Assembly (NCBI RefSeq): GCF_003014695.1 | Contig: NZ_PYAS01000009.1 | Location: 1 to 64,000, forward strand | DNA from: Dyadobacter jiangsuensis | Lineage (GTDB): Bacteria > Bacteroidota > Bacteroidia > Cytophagales > Spirosomataceae | DNA: 64,000 bases | Direction: 5' to 3' | Part shown: piece after piece, positions 1 through 8,980 of the stretch | Layout: each line of letters starts with the position of its first letter | How positions within the stretch are numbered: the first letter of the stretch is position 1 | Notes under the pieces: generated by a model | Database searches by the model: none | Seen by the model: the letters and a program-made list of their open reading frames with translations, nothing else | Told to the model about the DNA's origin: nothing | Program-made: the position numbers and the translations under genes

Positions 1-41
1 ATCTTGCCCATGTATTTCTAATGTCGTAATTAAAAATACAA

Positions 42-78
42 AAAAGCCCTCGTTCTACATAGTAGAAAAAGGGCTTTT
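42..78. terminator. Hairpin terminator, probably bidirectional
   Basis: A perfect 9-bp inverted repeat (AAAAGCCCT at 42-50, AGGGCTTTT at 70-78) with A and T tracts on its flanks. It follows the minus-strand gene ending at 99, so it most likely terminates that short operon. It may also serve a plus-strand gene left of the window. Confidence 0.75.
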
Positions 79-98
79 GCTTTTGGGTCACCCTCATA

Positions 99-341
99 TC
101 AATGCTGGGATTCTGCGAGTTTCATGGCTTCGAATTCGGCCAGGACTTTCTGCACCTCGAGGCTTGATAGTCTGGATTTTTCCATGACATACTCACCATA
201 TTTGTGGTACTCTGCCAGTAAATATTCTTTATCTGACTCCGAAGCTGCCTGATAAGTTACGCTCCAATTATCATTGGCCTTTTGAATAGATGCCAGCGTT
301 TTGGCACTGTATAGTGCTTTTATTATTTGTTCCTTATCCAT
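99..341 (-). CDS. Small hypothetical protein (80 aa)
   Basis: I do not recognise this protein. It is a soluble, charged, mostly helical 80-residue protein with no signal peptide, membrane segment or cysteine. It begins MDKEQIIKAL and ends in an acidic helical stretch (about residues 58-77). It lies 11 nt downstream of another small minus-strand gene, so the two are probably co-transcribed, and a strong hairpin follows its stop. Existence as a gene rests on compact spacing, a clean start and natural amino-acid composition. Function is unknown. Confidence 0.6.
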   Translation of the reverse strand: MDKEQIIKALYSAKTLASIQKANDNWSVTYQAASESDKEYLLAEYHKYGEYVMEKSRLSSLEVQKVLAEFEAMKLAESQH

Positions 342-352
342 TTTCTCTCTGG

Positions 353-586
353 TTATTCGTTTAAGATTTTTAACGCTTTTTTTAGATTTTCGATATCTTC
401 TTCGAGAGCGTTCAGCCTGTCCAGGTACTGGTTTTGAAGTTGGTCAGTAAGCCCGCCGTTTCTTGCGAGATTATATAACAACAGTTTGATTTCTCCTTGC
501 TCAATAATCTTTCCGGCAATCAAATGCCTGATTTTTTCTTTCATAGATACTGATAGTGCGTGTAATCCTTCCCTAAATTTAGCCAC
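353..586 (-). CDS. Small hypothetical coiled-coil protein (77 aa)
   Basis: Not recognised. A 77-residue soluble protein with a predicted C-terminal coiled coil (about residues 50-76, rich in Leu, Glu, Asp and Lys with heptad-like spacing) preceded by an amphipathic N-terminal helix. It is the first gene of a two-gene minus-strand unit with the 80-aa protein 11 nt downstream. Size and helical nature would suit a small regulatory or oligomerisation module, but nothing in the sequence assigns a role. The 130 bp upstream holds the divergent start of the gene at 720. Confidence 0.6.
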   Translation of the reverse strand: MAKFREGLHALSVSMKEKIRHLIAGKIIEQGEIKLLLYNLARNGGLTDQLQNQYLDRLNALEEDIENLKKALKILNE

Positions 587-719
587 CTTCCATCTCTAAA
601 TCAAGCTACTTTAAATCGCCGAAAGGTTACATTTTGCTAAAACTGCATTTCGTATTTCCCGAAATAGGAGGTATTTTTATAACGTTTTTTGAAATTATCT
701 GCATCATCAAAAATTCGTT

Positions 720-3422
720 TTGAAACAATTTCCTATCGTGAGATCTGCGTGGTGTGCTGCGGTTCTTTTTACCTCCCTTTCATTTCAAGGTTTTAGTCAA
801 GTTGCTGATTCATTGGTGGTTGTTAGCCCGGATAGTGCCTATGCGGCATTATCGGAGACAGAACGGCGCTTCTCGCGTAATGCGGTTGCGGGTCTGCAAG
901 CTGCCGACGGGCTCGAAGCGACGCTCTTTGCTTCTGAGCCTAATGTGATCAATCCGATCAATATCGACGTCGACCATCGCGGACGCGTGTGGGCGTGCGA
1001 GGCATACAATTACCGGCCTGCTGTAAACGGTAAATCCGAACTCGGGCAGGGCGACCGGATCGTGATTTTGGAGGATAAGGATGGCGACGGCAAAGCGGAT
1101 GTTACCAAGGTCTTTTACCAGGGCCCGGAGCTTAATGCACCGCTGGGGATTTGGGTAATGGGTAATAAGGCGATTGTGTCGCAAAGTCCCTACGTGTGGC
1201 TTTTTACGGATACCAATGGCGATGACAAAGCCGATACGAAGGAGATTCTTTTCAAAGGCATTGGCGGCTCACAGAATGACGCGGGTGTGCATGCATTCGT
1301 GTTCGGGCCGGATGGTAAATTTTATTTCAATTTCGGTAATGCAGGAAGGCAACTGGTGGACGGGCAGGATCGTCCGCTGCTTGATAAATATGAAAGGCCA
1401 ATCGATTTCAGGCAATATAAGCAAGGCGTAGTGTTTCGCTGCGAACAGGATTTTACCAAAGTCGAAATCATGGCAGAAAACTTTCGCAATGGCTGGGAAG
1501 TGGCTGTGGATAGCTACGGTACCATGTGGCAGTCGGACCAGGAAGAACCTGGGAACGGGGGCGACCGTGTGTCGTATGTGATGGAGAATGGCAATTTCGG
1601 TTATATCGATGAAATGACCGGCGCAAGCTGGCGCCTCAACCGCACCAACCTGGAAGACGAAATTCCCCGCCGCCACTGGCACCAGAACGACCCGGGCGTA
1701 GTGCCCGATTTGTTGGAAACCGGTTCGGGTTTCCCAATGGGTATGACGATCTACGAGGGTGATTTGCTGCCACGGCGCTATTGGGATCAGATTTTACTCG
1801 CCGATGCGGGTCAGGGGTACGTGAGCGCATTTCCCGTGCAGAATGATGGGGCAGGGTATAAATCAACTGGCATTTTGCCTGTACTCGAAGGCAAGCGCGA
1901 CAAATGGTTCCGGCCTACGGATGTCTGCGTAGCGCCGGACGGCTCGCTGATCATTTCCGACTGGTACGACCCTGTGATGGGATCTAACAAAATGAAGGAC
2001 CGCAGCAGAGGCCGCATCTTCCGTGTTGCTCCCATAGGTACACCTTACAAAATACCAGTGTATGACTTGTCTATCCCAGAGCAGGCTGTAAAGGCATTGC
2101 AAAGTCCCAATCTGTCGCAACGCTACCTGGCCTGGAATGCCTGCGTAAAGCATGGCTGGGCCGCGGAGCCGTTTCTGGAAGAGCTTTTCAGATTGTATAA
2201 TGGCAACCCTAAACTCCGGGCCCGCGCTTTGTGGGTACTGAACCGCATCGAAGGTTTCAACTACCGCAATCTCGACATCGCTTTCCGTGAGTTGAACCCG
2301 AATTTGCGTATTACCGCCTTGCGCGCCGTACGCCAACGGAACAGCGACCCGACAGAATACATCAAGCGCCTCACTTCCGACAAAGACCCGCAAGTGCGCC
2401 GTGAATGCGCATTGGCCATTAACCATAACCATACCTACGAAGCATTGGATGTATGGCTTCAATTGGCGAAACAATACAAAGGCAACGACCGCTGGACTGT
2501 GGAAGCGCTGAGCATTGGAGCCTATGACCAATGGGAACGCCTGTTCCCGGCGTGGCTCGAAAGGCAGGGGCCGAAACCATGGTTGAGCGATGCCGGAAAG
2601 GACATTATCTGGCTAGCGCGTACACGCAAGGCCATTCCCTATTTGAGTGAACTGGCGGCCGATACGTCGGTCAGCTTCAAAAGCAGGCTGCGTTATTTCC
2701 GTTCGTTCGACTTTTTCCATGCCGGGTACGAGAAAACGCAGGCGCTGCTCAATGTTTTGAATGTCCCGTCGTCCGATCGGATTGAAGTGAGCAAATTGGC
2801 GTTGCTGCATTTGGATAAATCGTTTGTAACCAACTCCCAGCAGGGGCTCACGGCTTTGAACAAGCTCCTCGACGAAACTTACGGTACCGAGCATTACATT
2901 GACCTGATGACACGCTACGAGCTGGAATCGGAAAATGACCGGTTGCTGAAACTCGCATTGAGTAAATCCGATGAGGTGATCGGTCGTGATGCAGGAGCAT
3001 TGCTACTCGAACAGGCGGGGATTTCGTATGTTACCCAAAAGCTGGCAGGTATGAATGATGAGAAAAAGTCGGCATTGCTGGCTTCCATTCAGACGGTCGG
3101 CAGTTCTGAATCTGTATACTTGTTGCGGTCGACCTTACTGAATGCAGGCGAAGCGTTGAGCGTACGGAAGAATGCTGCGCGCTACCTGGGCGCGAGCTGG
3201 CCGGGCGAGGAAGCGGTGGTAAAGTTGCTGAGAAACGAACAGATCGATGGAGAAGTGAAGGAAGCGGCGCTGGAAGGAGTTAAGAATGCATTCCGGGAGG
3301 AGATCAAGGCGCAGCTGGCCCCTTATTTACCCAAACCCCCTGTGGAAGAAGTGGTAGCCGCTCCGGCGGAGGAGCCCAAGAGTGGTAAGAAGGAACGACG
3401 GAAACGGAGAAAAAACCAGTAG
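720..3422 (+). CDS. Secreted PQQ/dehydrogenase-type beta-propeller protein with HEAT repeats
   Basis: A 900-aa exported protein. Residues 1-26 are a signal peptide (MKQFPIVRS start, cut after SFQGFSQ). The start codon is TTG at 720; no better start keeps the signal peptide. Residues about 60-440 resemble the 'putative membrane-bound dehydrogenase' propeller domain of Bacteroidota and Planctomycetes (SEPNVINPINIDVDHRGRVW, DKDGDGKAD, DTNGDDKAD Asp-rich loops, IISDWYDP). Residues about 450-860 are helical HEAT-like repeats. The tail (about 870-900) is very basic (KKERRKRRK). Many relatives end in a CxxCH cytochrome domain, which is absent here. A substrate cannot be named. It is followed by a Tat-exported TIM-barrel protein, perhaps acting on the same sugar or polyol. 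Confidence 0.75.
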   Translation: MKQFPIVRSAWCAAVLFTSLSFQGFSQVADSLVVVSPDSAYAALSETERRFSRNAVAGLQAADGLEATLFASEPNVINPINIDVDHRGRVWACEAYNYRPAVNGKSELGQGDRIVILEDKDGDGKADVTKVFYQGPELNAPLGIWVMGNKAIVSQSPYVWLFTDTNGDDKADTKEILFKGIGGSQNDAGVHAFVFGPDGKFYFNFGNAGRQLVDGQDRPLLDKYERPIDFRQYKQGVVFRCEQDFTKVEIMAENFRNGWEVAVDSYGTMWQSDQEEPGNGGDRVSYVMENGNFGYIDEMTGASWRLNRTNLEDEIPRRHWHQNDPGVVPDLLETGSGFPMGMTIYEGDLLPRRYWDQILLADAGQGYVSAFPVQNDGAGYKSTGILPVLEGKRDKWFRPTDVCVAPDGSLIISDWYDPVMGSNKMKDRSRGRIFRVAPIGTPYKIPVYDLSIPEQAVKALQSPNLSQRYLAWNACVKHGWAAEPFLEELFRLYNGNPKLRARALWVLNRIEGFNYRNLDIAFRELNPNLRITALRAVRQRNSDPTEYIKRLTSDKDPQVRRECALAINHNHTYEALDVWLQLAKQYKGNDRWTVEALSIGAYDQWERLFPAWLERQGPKPWLSDAGKDIIWLARTRKAIPYLSELAADTSVSFKSRLRYFRSFDFFHAGYEKTQALLNVLNVPSSDRIEVSKLALLHLDKSFVTNSQQGLTALNKLLDETYGTEHYIDLMTRYELESENDRLLKLALSKSDEVIGRDAGALLLEQAGISYVTQKLAGMNDEKKSALLASIQTVGSSESVYLLRSTLLNAGEALSVRKNAARYLGASWPGEEAVVKLLRNEQIDGEVKEAALEGVKNAFREEIKAQLAPYLPKPPVEEVVAAPAEEPKSGKKERRKRRKNQ

Positions 3423-3502
3423 AACGAAGATTGAGAGCCGATTTTGGGGTATATTTCCGGACTGTACATCTTTAATTCTGAAACAAAAACATCGAAACAT
3501 TT

Positions 3503-4423
3503 ATGCTCCGCAGAAATTTTGTAAAATCTACCCTTGGTTTGGCTGGTGCCGCATTCGCAGCAGGAGATGCATTGGGCGCCGCTCCTATGGCCAAAAACAA
3601 GTTTAAGCTCAAATATGCTTCCCATTTCGGGATGTTTCAGAACAGCGCCGGTAAGGACGTGATCGACCAGCTTAAATTTATGGCAGACCAGGGGTTCATG
3701 GCATTGGAAGACAACGGCATGATGGGCCGTCCGGTGGAGCAGCAGGAAGCCATTGCCAAAGAAATGAGCCGCCTGGGAATGGAAATGGGCGTGTTTGTAG
3801 TAGATAAAGGCGGTAATGGTGCCAATACACTGGCCGCAGGCAAGCAGGAATATATCGACATCTTCCTGAATGGCTGTAAAAAAGCGGTGGAAGTTGCGAA
3901 GCGCGTGAATGCGAAATGGATGACGGTCGTTCCGGGTGATTTCGAAAGAAACCTGCCGATCGGCGTGCAAACCGGTCACGTGATCGATGCATTGCGTCGC
4001 GGTGCCGAAATCCTCGAACCACACGGGCTGGTAATGGTACTCGAACCGCTGAGCGATTCACCCAACCTGTTTCTGAGAACTTCGGACCAGACTTATGAAA
4101 TATGCCGTGGAGTGAACAGCAAATCGTGCAAGATCCTGTACGACATTTACCACATGCAAAAGAATGAAGGCCGCCTGATTTACAACATCGATCGTACATG
4201 GAGCGAGATCGACTACTTCCAGATCGGCGACGAACCGGGCCGTAAAGAGCCTACGACAGGCGAGATCAACTATAAAAACGTGTTCAAATACATCTACGAC
4301 CGCAGTAAGAAAGAGGGCAAGTCGTTCATTATGGGTATGGAACACGGCAATTCGAAGCAAGGAAAAGAAGGCGAAGAAGCGCTGATCAAAGCCTATGTCG
4401 AAAGCGACAGCTTCTCGATCTGA
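3503..4423 (+). CDS. Tat-exported sugar phosphate isomerase/epimerase-like TIM barrel
   Basis: A 306-aa protein of the xylose isomerase-like TIM-barrel (AP endonuclease 2) superfamily, which includes hydroxypyruvate isomerases and sugar epimerases. The N-terminus has a Tat-type signal (MLRRNFVKSTLGLAGAAFAA), so it probably works in the periplasm. Barrel motifs include VLEPLSD (metal-ligand Glu in family members), ILYDIYHMQ (Asp and His ligands) and FQIGDEPGR near the hydroxypyruvate-isomerase His/Glu region. It lies 80 bp after the dehydrogenase/HEAT protein on the same strand and ends before a strong terminator. The exact substrate is not readable from sequence. Confidence 0.8.
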   Translation: MLRRNFVKSTLGLAGAAFAAGDALGAAPMAKNKFKLKYASHFGMFQNSAGKDVIDQLKFMADQGFMALEDNGMMGRPVEQQEAIAKEMSRLGMEMGVFVVDKGGNGANTLAAGKQEYIDIFLNGCKKAVEVAKRVNAKWMTVVPGDFERNLPIGVQTGHVIDALRRGAEILEPHGLVMVLEPLSDSPNLFLRTSDQTYEICRGVNSKSCKILYDIYHMQKNEGRLIYNIDRTWSEIDYFQIGDEPGRKEPTTGEINYKNVFKYIYDRSKKEGKSFIMGMEHGNSKQGKEGEEALIKAYVESDSFSI

Positions 4424-4450
4424 TAGCCGATATTTATCTTAAAACCATAA

Positions 4451-4487
4451 AAAAACCGGAGGGCATTAATGCTCTCCGGTTTTTTTA
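4451..4487. terminator. Rho-independent terminator between convergent genes
   Basis: Stem ACCGGAGGGC/GCTCTCCGGT (4455-4464 and 4471-4480, one G-U pair) around an ATTAAT loop, followed by seven T and preceded by an A tract. It sits between the stops of two convergent genes and probably serves both. Confidence 0.88.
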
Positions 4488-4503
4488 TGGTTTGTAAAGT
4501 GGA

Positions 4504-4812
4504 TTAGAGAACTACTACTGAGTTTTCGGTAGCATCTACGCCGGCAGGAACATATTTGTCGGCTGCCCAGTCGTTTTCCCACTTTTCGCCGTCGAGGATA
4601 TAACGGAACTGATATTCTCCGGCTCCCAGTTCGAGGCTGGTTTTGAATGAACCGTCTTTTTGTTTTTTCAATGCGATCGCTTCTTCGGGATTCCAGCCAT
4701 TGAACTCACCTACGAGGGCAATTTTCTTCGCGTCAGAAGCCGCCTCGGCAGGAACTGTAAACGTCACTTTGAAAACAGACTTACTTTTTACAAACTGTTT
4801 TGCTAATGCCAT
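4504..4812 (-). CDS. Isoamylase early-set (CBM48/AMPK-glycogen-binding-like) domain protein
   Basis: A roughly 102-aa single-domain protein with the Ig-like fold of glycogen-binding or isoamylase N-terminal domains: KKIALVGEFNGWNPEEAIALKK, then GAGEYQFRYILDGEKWENDWAADKYVP. Such stand-alone domains in Bacteroidota are presumed to bind glycogen or starch, but no catalytic module is present. A longer reading frame starts at 4851. I place the start at 4812 because a good promoter (-7 element at 4841-4848, minus strand) overlaps the longer N-terminus, so the upstream ATG would lie outside the message. It shares a bidirectional terminator with the preceding gene. Confidence 0.8.
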   Translation of the reverse strand: MALAKQFVKSKSVFKVTFTVPAEAASDAKKIALVGEFNGWNPEEAIALKKQKDGSFKTSLELGAGEYQFRYILDGEKWENDWAADKYVPAGVDATENSVVVL

Positions 4813-4840
4813 AATTGGTAGTGTTAATTGGTTGATGGCC

Positions 4841-4871
4841 CAAAGATACAATCAAAAATTATTCAAATCAA
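4841..4871 (-). promoter_or_regulatory. Bacteroidota-type promoter for the CBM48-like gene
   Basis: On the minus strand, TTG (4871-4869), a 20-nt spacer, then TATCTTTG (4848-4841), matching the TTG/TAnnTTTG consensus. Transcription should begin near 4834, between the two candidate starts of the gene, which decides the start at 4812. Confidence 0.65.
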
Positions 4872-4958
4872 TGAATATCAATATACTGAATGTTTGTAAT
4901 CTTTGAAAAGTTATATAATAACATTTTTGGCGACATTTTTTGATGTCGTGCCTTCAGC

Positions 4959-7220
4959 CTATCTGAGCGTGTATCTCATCCCTAAAAATGCCCTGATGCC
5001 CTGATTTGGCGCATAAACGTACGATGGATCGAATGTCAGGCGGTAGGGGTTATCGGGTGTGGCAATTACTTGGCCTTGCTCGTCAAATTTTACGTTTTTG
5101 TCGAAAGGGTCGTTCGCGCGGGCAATCGAATTGGCGGGCGGAGTGAAATTGAGGAGGTTCTTAACACCCCCGTAAATTTCCAGTCCATTATCAAATTTTT
5201 TGGTTACCTGGATATTCTGTAACGACCATACCGGCGAGTTCGCAGCGCGGGGATCGGTATCACTCAGGAGCGGCAGGCGCATAGGGCCGTAAATGTTCCC
5301 GGTATAGTCGAATGAGAGCCCGGCCTTCTGGATTTCGTAGGAAACCGACCAGGTTCCGGTGAACTTCTCGGTGAGTACCGGCCTGAAACGCACACCGTTT
5401 TCCTTCTGGAAGTTGTCCATGTAGGTCCCACCGGCGATGATTTTCAGCGGGAAGGGGAAGTTGAAATCCAGATTCATGCTGATACCTTTGGAAACAGCAT
5501 AGCCATCAAGGTTATCATAAATAATTTCGTTCGGATTGGTGTCGTAATCGGGCAGGATACGGTTGGTGAAGTGGGTATAGAATACCGAAGCGTCGATTCC
5601 GATGAACGAATTCCCTGTAACAATCTTTTTCACCCAGTTGATATTCGCATTCCAGCTTTGCTCGGGTTTCAAAGCCTCTTTCAAAATAACCTCGCGCGAA
5701 CCTGTCAATGCCGCGTGGTCTTCGGTAAACAGGTTCACGATCCGGAAACCGCGGCCGATGTTGAGCCGTATCACGTCCGTCTGATTGAACTTGTATTTGT
5801 AAGCAGCCCTTGGCGTGAAAATGCTTCCGTGCCGGCTGTTGTAGTCGTACCGCGCGCCCAAAAGGATAGCATGCGGGCCATTTTTGTACTCGTCCTGGAT
5901 GAATATGCCGGGGAGGTAAATCTTGTCGGCATGATCCTGGCCGTCGGAGTAACGTGTAGCCGGGGTATTATCATTGTAAAAAGTGTAGCGGAATGGCGTT
6001 CCCATCAGCAGGCTGTGCTTGCCGATCTCCTTATCCCACAAAAACTGCGCGAATGCGATCTTCTGGTCGGCATTGAACGGAACGTGGCCATACGCCGAGT
6101 TCTGGTTATGCGAGCTGAAAGAATATTGCAACGTCACTTTCTCGTCGAACGGAAGCTGGTAGTTCCCTAAAAGCTCGAAGCGTTTGGTATAAATGCTTTC
6201 GCCATAAACCTGGTCTCCGCCGCGGTACGACCGGTTCCATTGCATTTGTCCGCCCCAGCGGTCTTCGTAATAATAGCGCGCAGCTACATTAGCCTGCTTG
6301 TTGTTTTTGAGGTCAAATGACCATTTGTTGAAAACCGAAATGCGGTTCTGAAGCGTAAGGTCGGTAAAGCCGTCGTTGTTGTTATCGATCGGATTTTGGT
6401 AATTGAAGTAGTTGATACCGAGTAAAGAGCTGCTTTTGGCACTTGGAGTGAACTTCACGCCGAGGTCCACATTATAGTCGCGCCACGTAGTACCAAATGC
6501 ATCGGCAGAAAATACCGGTGCTTTCGAAGGGTTTTTGGTGATAATATTGATCAAACCACCGACAGCCTCTGAACCGTATAGAGTAGACGCAGGTCCTTTC
6601 ACAATCTCCACGCGCTCAATCAGGCTGTTGGGAATACCCGAAAGTCCGTAAACCGTCGACAGCCCGCTCACCATTGGCATACCGTCGATGAGTACCATCG
6701 TGTAGGGCCCTTCCAAGCCGTTAATATGGATATCGCCCGTGTTGCAGACATTGCAATTCAGCTGCGGGCGAACGCCGTTTACATAGCTAAGCCCCTCGAA
6801 AATGCTGGGGACCGGGTTTTTATAAATGAATTTGGAGGTAATAATGTCGACCGGTACAGGGCTGTCGAGCTTCGATACTTCTTTCATGGTTCCCGTCACA
6901 ACTACTTCTTCCAATGCATTGGCGCCGGATTTCATCACGAAATCTTTTCTGACATCCCGATCGATCCGCACGTTCTTTTCAGTGATCGTAGGCAGTGAAA
7001 CGTAGCTGACGCGCACGGTGTAGGTGCCTTTGGGAATGCCCGTAAGTCGGAAATAGCCTGCGGTATCGGCCGTGGTACCGGTTTTTAGTTCGTTAATATA
7101 AACCGATGCTCCGAATGCCGGATCGGCCTGGCCATCCAGGGAAATCTTTCCGGAGAGCGAAAACTGGGCCCAGGCACCGAATGGCAAACAACTGAACAAT
7201 AGGAGTATGCGTAGCTTCAT
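4959..7220 (-). CDS. TonB-dependent outer-membrane receptor
   Basis: A 753-aa TonB-dependent transporter. Residues 1-18 are a signal peptide. About 20-105 form a carboxypeptidase-regulatory-like beta-sandwich. About 115-235 are the plug, with an unusual CNVCNTGDIHINGLEGPY segment, the VLIDGMPMVSG box and VKGPASTLYGSEAVGGLINIITK. The rest is a 22-strand-type barrel ending in the aromatic-terminal strand GMRYTLR. The CNVCNTG plug variant occurs in a Bacteroidota subgroup often linked with metal uptake. A metal-responsive-looking inverted repeat overlaps its promoter, which fits iron or another metal chelate as substrate, but this is inference. It is divergent from a DoxX gene. Confidence 0.88.
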   Translation of the reverse strand: MKLRILLLFSCLPFGAWAQFSLSGKISLDGQADPAFGASVYINELKTGTTADTAGYFRLTGIPKGTYTVRVSYVSLPTITEKNVRIDRDVRKDFVMKSGANALEEVVVTGTMKEVSKLDSPVPVDIITSKFIYKNPVPSIFEGLSYVNGVRPQLNCNVCNTGDIHINGLEGPYTMVLIDGMPMVSGLSTVYGLSGIPNSLIERVEIVKGPASTLYGSEAVGGLINIITKNPSKAPVFSADAFGTTWRDYNVDLGVKFTPSAKSSSLLGINYFNYQNPIDNNNDGFTDLTLQNRISVFNKWSFDLKNNKQANVAARYYYEDRWGGQMQWNRSYRGGDQVYGESIYTKRFELLGNYQLPFDEKVTLQYSFSSHNQNSAYGHVPFNADQKIAFAQFLWDKEIGKHSLLMGTPFRYTFYNDNTPATRYSDGQDHADKIYLPGIFIQDEYKNGPHAILLGARYDYNSRHGSIFTPRAAYKYKFNQTDVIRLNIGRGFRIVNLFTEDHAALTGSREVILKEALKPEQSWNANINWVKKIVTGNSFIGIDASVFYTHFTNRILPDYDTNPNEIIYDNLDGYAVSKGISMNLDFNFPFPLKIIAGGTYMDNFQKENGVRFRPVLTEKFTGTWSVSYEIQKAGLSFDYTGNIYGPMRLPLLSDTDPRAANSPVWSLQNIQVTKKFDNGLEIYGGVKNLLNFTPPANSIARANDPFDKNVKFDEQGQVIATPDNPYRLTFDPSYVYAPNQGIRAFLGMRYTLR

Positions 7221-7261
7221 AGTACGGCCGAATTATTAATTTATTTGTATCTGAATATAAA

Positions 7262-7277
7262 TTTAGACAAACCTAAA
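7262..7277. promoter_or_regulatory. Candidate DtxR/IdeR-type operator over the TonB receptor promoter
   Basis: TTTAGACAAACCTAAA, an interrupted inverted repeat (TTTAG/CTAAA). Read on the minus strand it contains TAGGTTTG (7275-7268), a match to the TAnnTTTG -7 element, 48 nt upstream of the receptor start. The shape resembles DtxR-family metal-regulator boxes. No -33 element is evident. Assignment to a regulator is inference. Confidence 0.4.
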
Positions 7278-7405
7278 AATAAAACTTGATATATGAAAAT
7301 TAAAAATTTGGTTACTTTTCGTTTTTGCCTGGAAACTATATTCGGTATTGCGGTAGTTAAGGCTACTGATGAATGGAGATTTAGTATAAACCAATTTAAC
7401 CCACT

Positions 7406-7816
7406 ATGCTCAAAAGATTTCTGAAACCGATCAAACTGCCCGCTTCCGTGGATTGGGCGGTGCTGATCCTGCGGGTAGGGGTTTCGTGCCTCATGCTCAC
7501 ACACGGCTACGCCAAACTGAACAACTTCCTGGGAGGCGACCGCGCATTTGCCGATCCGATCGGGATAGGCGAGGAACTGTCCTTTATACTGACTATCTGT
7601 GCCGAGTTCGGCTGCTCGATCCTCATTATCCTGGGCCTCGGAACCCGTGCGGCACTCATTCCACTGATCATTACGATGGTGGTAGTGGCGACGATAGTTC
7701 ACGCCAAAGACCCGTTCGATATGAAAGAGCATGCCCTGCTGTTTTTCTTTCCTTACATTACATTATTTCTGACAGGCCCGGGACGATTTTCGGTTGATAG
7801 TAAATTGTATCGTTAA
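7406..7816 (+). CDS. DoxX family membrane protein
   Basis: A 136-aa inner-membrane protein with four predicted helices: about 18-36 (WAVLILRVGVSCLMLTHGY), 55-78 (LSFILTICAEFGCSILIILGL), 82-100 and 108-126. The motif GYAKLNNF after helix 1 and GCSILIILGLGTRAA in helix 2 are typical of the DoxX family (DoxD-like quinone-reactive or redox-associated proteins). Most family members have no defined biochemical role, so none is claimed here. The gene is monocistronic, divergent from the TonB receptor and closed by a perfect hairpin terminator shared with the aldo/keto reductase gene. Confidence 0.85.
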   Translation: MLKRFLKPIKLPASVDWAVLILRVGVSCLMLTHGYAKLNNFLGGDRAFADPIGIGEELSFILTICAEFGCSILIILGLGTRAALIPLIITMVVVATIVHAKDPFDMKEHALLFFFPYITLFLTGPGRFSVDSKLYR

Positions 7817-7840
7817 CAATAAGGCTCATTAAAAAACAAA

Positions 7841-7870
7841 AAATGCCTTCCGGTATCGGAAGGCATTTTG
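7841..7870. terminator. Bidirectional terminator
   Basis: Perfect 12-bp stem (AAATGCCTTCCG/CGGAAGGCATTT, 7841-7852 and 7857-7868) with a GTAT loop. It lies between the convergent ends of the DoxX and aldo/keto reductase genes. Confidence 0.9.
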
Positions 7871-7880
7871 CGTAAACAGC

Positions 7881-8852
7881 CTATTGCGACCATTTCGTAG
7901 GCTGACGGTCCCAGCGGTGGGCTTTCATTTTTTCGGCCACCGCAGCATCGAGCCTTACGCCGTCGCTTACGGCGACGTTCGAGCGTACGTGCGGGAGCTT
8001 GCGCATGCCCGGGATCGTCGTGTGCACGTCGGGATTGTTGAGTATAAAACGCAATGCGAGTTCGGGCATCGTCATGCCTGCCGGGATATCGGCACGCAAT
8101 GCTTCGGCATGGTCCACACTTGCATTCAGGTTTTCGGGTACGAAGTAGGTCGAGCGCCAGTCGTCGGCCGGGAATTTGGTTTCCTTGGTCAACAGGCCGG
8201 TGAGCGTACCTTCATCGAAGGGCACGCGGGCGATCACGCCGATGTCGAGTTTCCGGCAAAGGGGGAACAGATTATCCTCCGGTGCCTGATCGAAAATGTT
8301 GTAAATCACTTGCACTGCGTCGATCAGGCCGGTTTCGAGCGTTTTCAATGCATTATCCGGTTCCCAGCGGTTGATGCTGATCCCCCATGCTCCTACTTTC
8401 CCTTCTTTGGTGAGTTTTTGAATCGCTTCTTTCCATTCGCCCTCTTCGGCCCAGGCATCTTCCCATACGTGGAATTGCAGCAGGTCGATCTGCTCGGTGC
8501 CGAGGTTTTGAAGGCTTTTTTCAGTGTATTCGACAATGTAATCGGCCGGGAATACGTCTTTCAGTGCGAATTCAGGGCGTGATGGCCATTGGCGGTTTTT
8601 GGGTGGTATCTTGGTGGCGGCGTAAATCTTTTTATCGGGATTGCGTTTGATCAGTTCGCCAAGAATGCGTTCGCTCAGGCCTTCGCCGTAGCCCCAGGCA
8701 GTATCGAAGAAATTGACACCCGATTCGACGGCCAGGTCGAGGGAGTCGTCTGTTTCCTTACGGTCGGAGCCTGTCCAGCCCGCAAGTCCCCACATTCCAT
8801 AACCTACTTCGCTGATTTCCCAGCCAGTTCGTCCAAAACGACGTTTTTGCAT
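7881..8852 (-). CDS. Aldo/keto reductase
   Basis: A 323-aa NADPH-dependent aldo/keto reductase. It has the (beta/alpha)8 fold starting RRFGRTGWEISEVGYGMWGL. The catalytic tetrad is visible: Asp50 and Tyr55 (FFDTAWGYGEG), Lys81 (YAATK) and His128 (LLQFHVWED). The cofactor end has IPGMRKLPHVRSNV near residues 278-291, typical of class members that bind the 2'-phosphate of NADPH. It would reduce an aldehyde or ketone sugar or xenobiotic in the cytosol; the substrate is not predictable. It is monocistronic and divergent from the M23 peptidase gene. Confidence 0.88.
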   Translation of the reverse strand: MQKRRFGRTGWEISEVGYGMWGLAGWTGSDRKETDDSLDLAVESGVNFFDTAWGYGEGLSERILGELIKRNPDKKIYAATKIPPKNRQWPSRPEFALKDVFPADYIVEYTEKSLQNLGTEQIDLLQFHVWEDAWAEEGEWKEAIQKLTKEGKVGAWGISINRWEPDNALKTLETGLIDAVQVIYNIFDQAPEDNLFPLCRKLDIGVIARVPFDEGTLTGLLTKETKFPADDWRSTYFVPENLNASVDHAEALRADIPAGMTMPELALRFILNNPDVHTTIPGMRKLPHVRSNVAVSDGVRLDAAVAEKMKAHRWDRQPTKWSQ

Positions 8853-8916
8853 TGTAATCTGATTTTAGTGTTTGACCAATAAAGAACTTCTCTGCATTTA
8901 TTTAACATAGAACGGA

Positions 8917-8924
8917 TACCTTTG
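8917..8924 (+). promoter_or_regulatory. -7 promoter element for the M23 peptidase gene
   Basis: TACCTTTG is an exact match to TAnnTTTG, 57 nt upstream of the GTG start. The -33 element is weak (TCTG at 8891-8894, 22-nt spacer). Confidence 0.5.
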
Positions 8925-8980
8925 CAGCACTTTTTTATTAGTGAGCCTTCTCGCTATCGTTCCTCAAAAACAGGGTTTAA

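Noticed and set aside
3302..3422. Cytochrome c (CxxCH) domain at the end of the dehydrogenase/HEAT protein
   Set aside because: No CxxCH motif exists in the protein. The C-terminus is a basic low-complexity tail.
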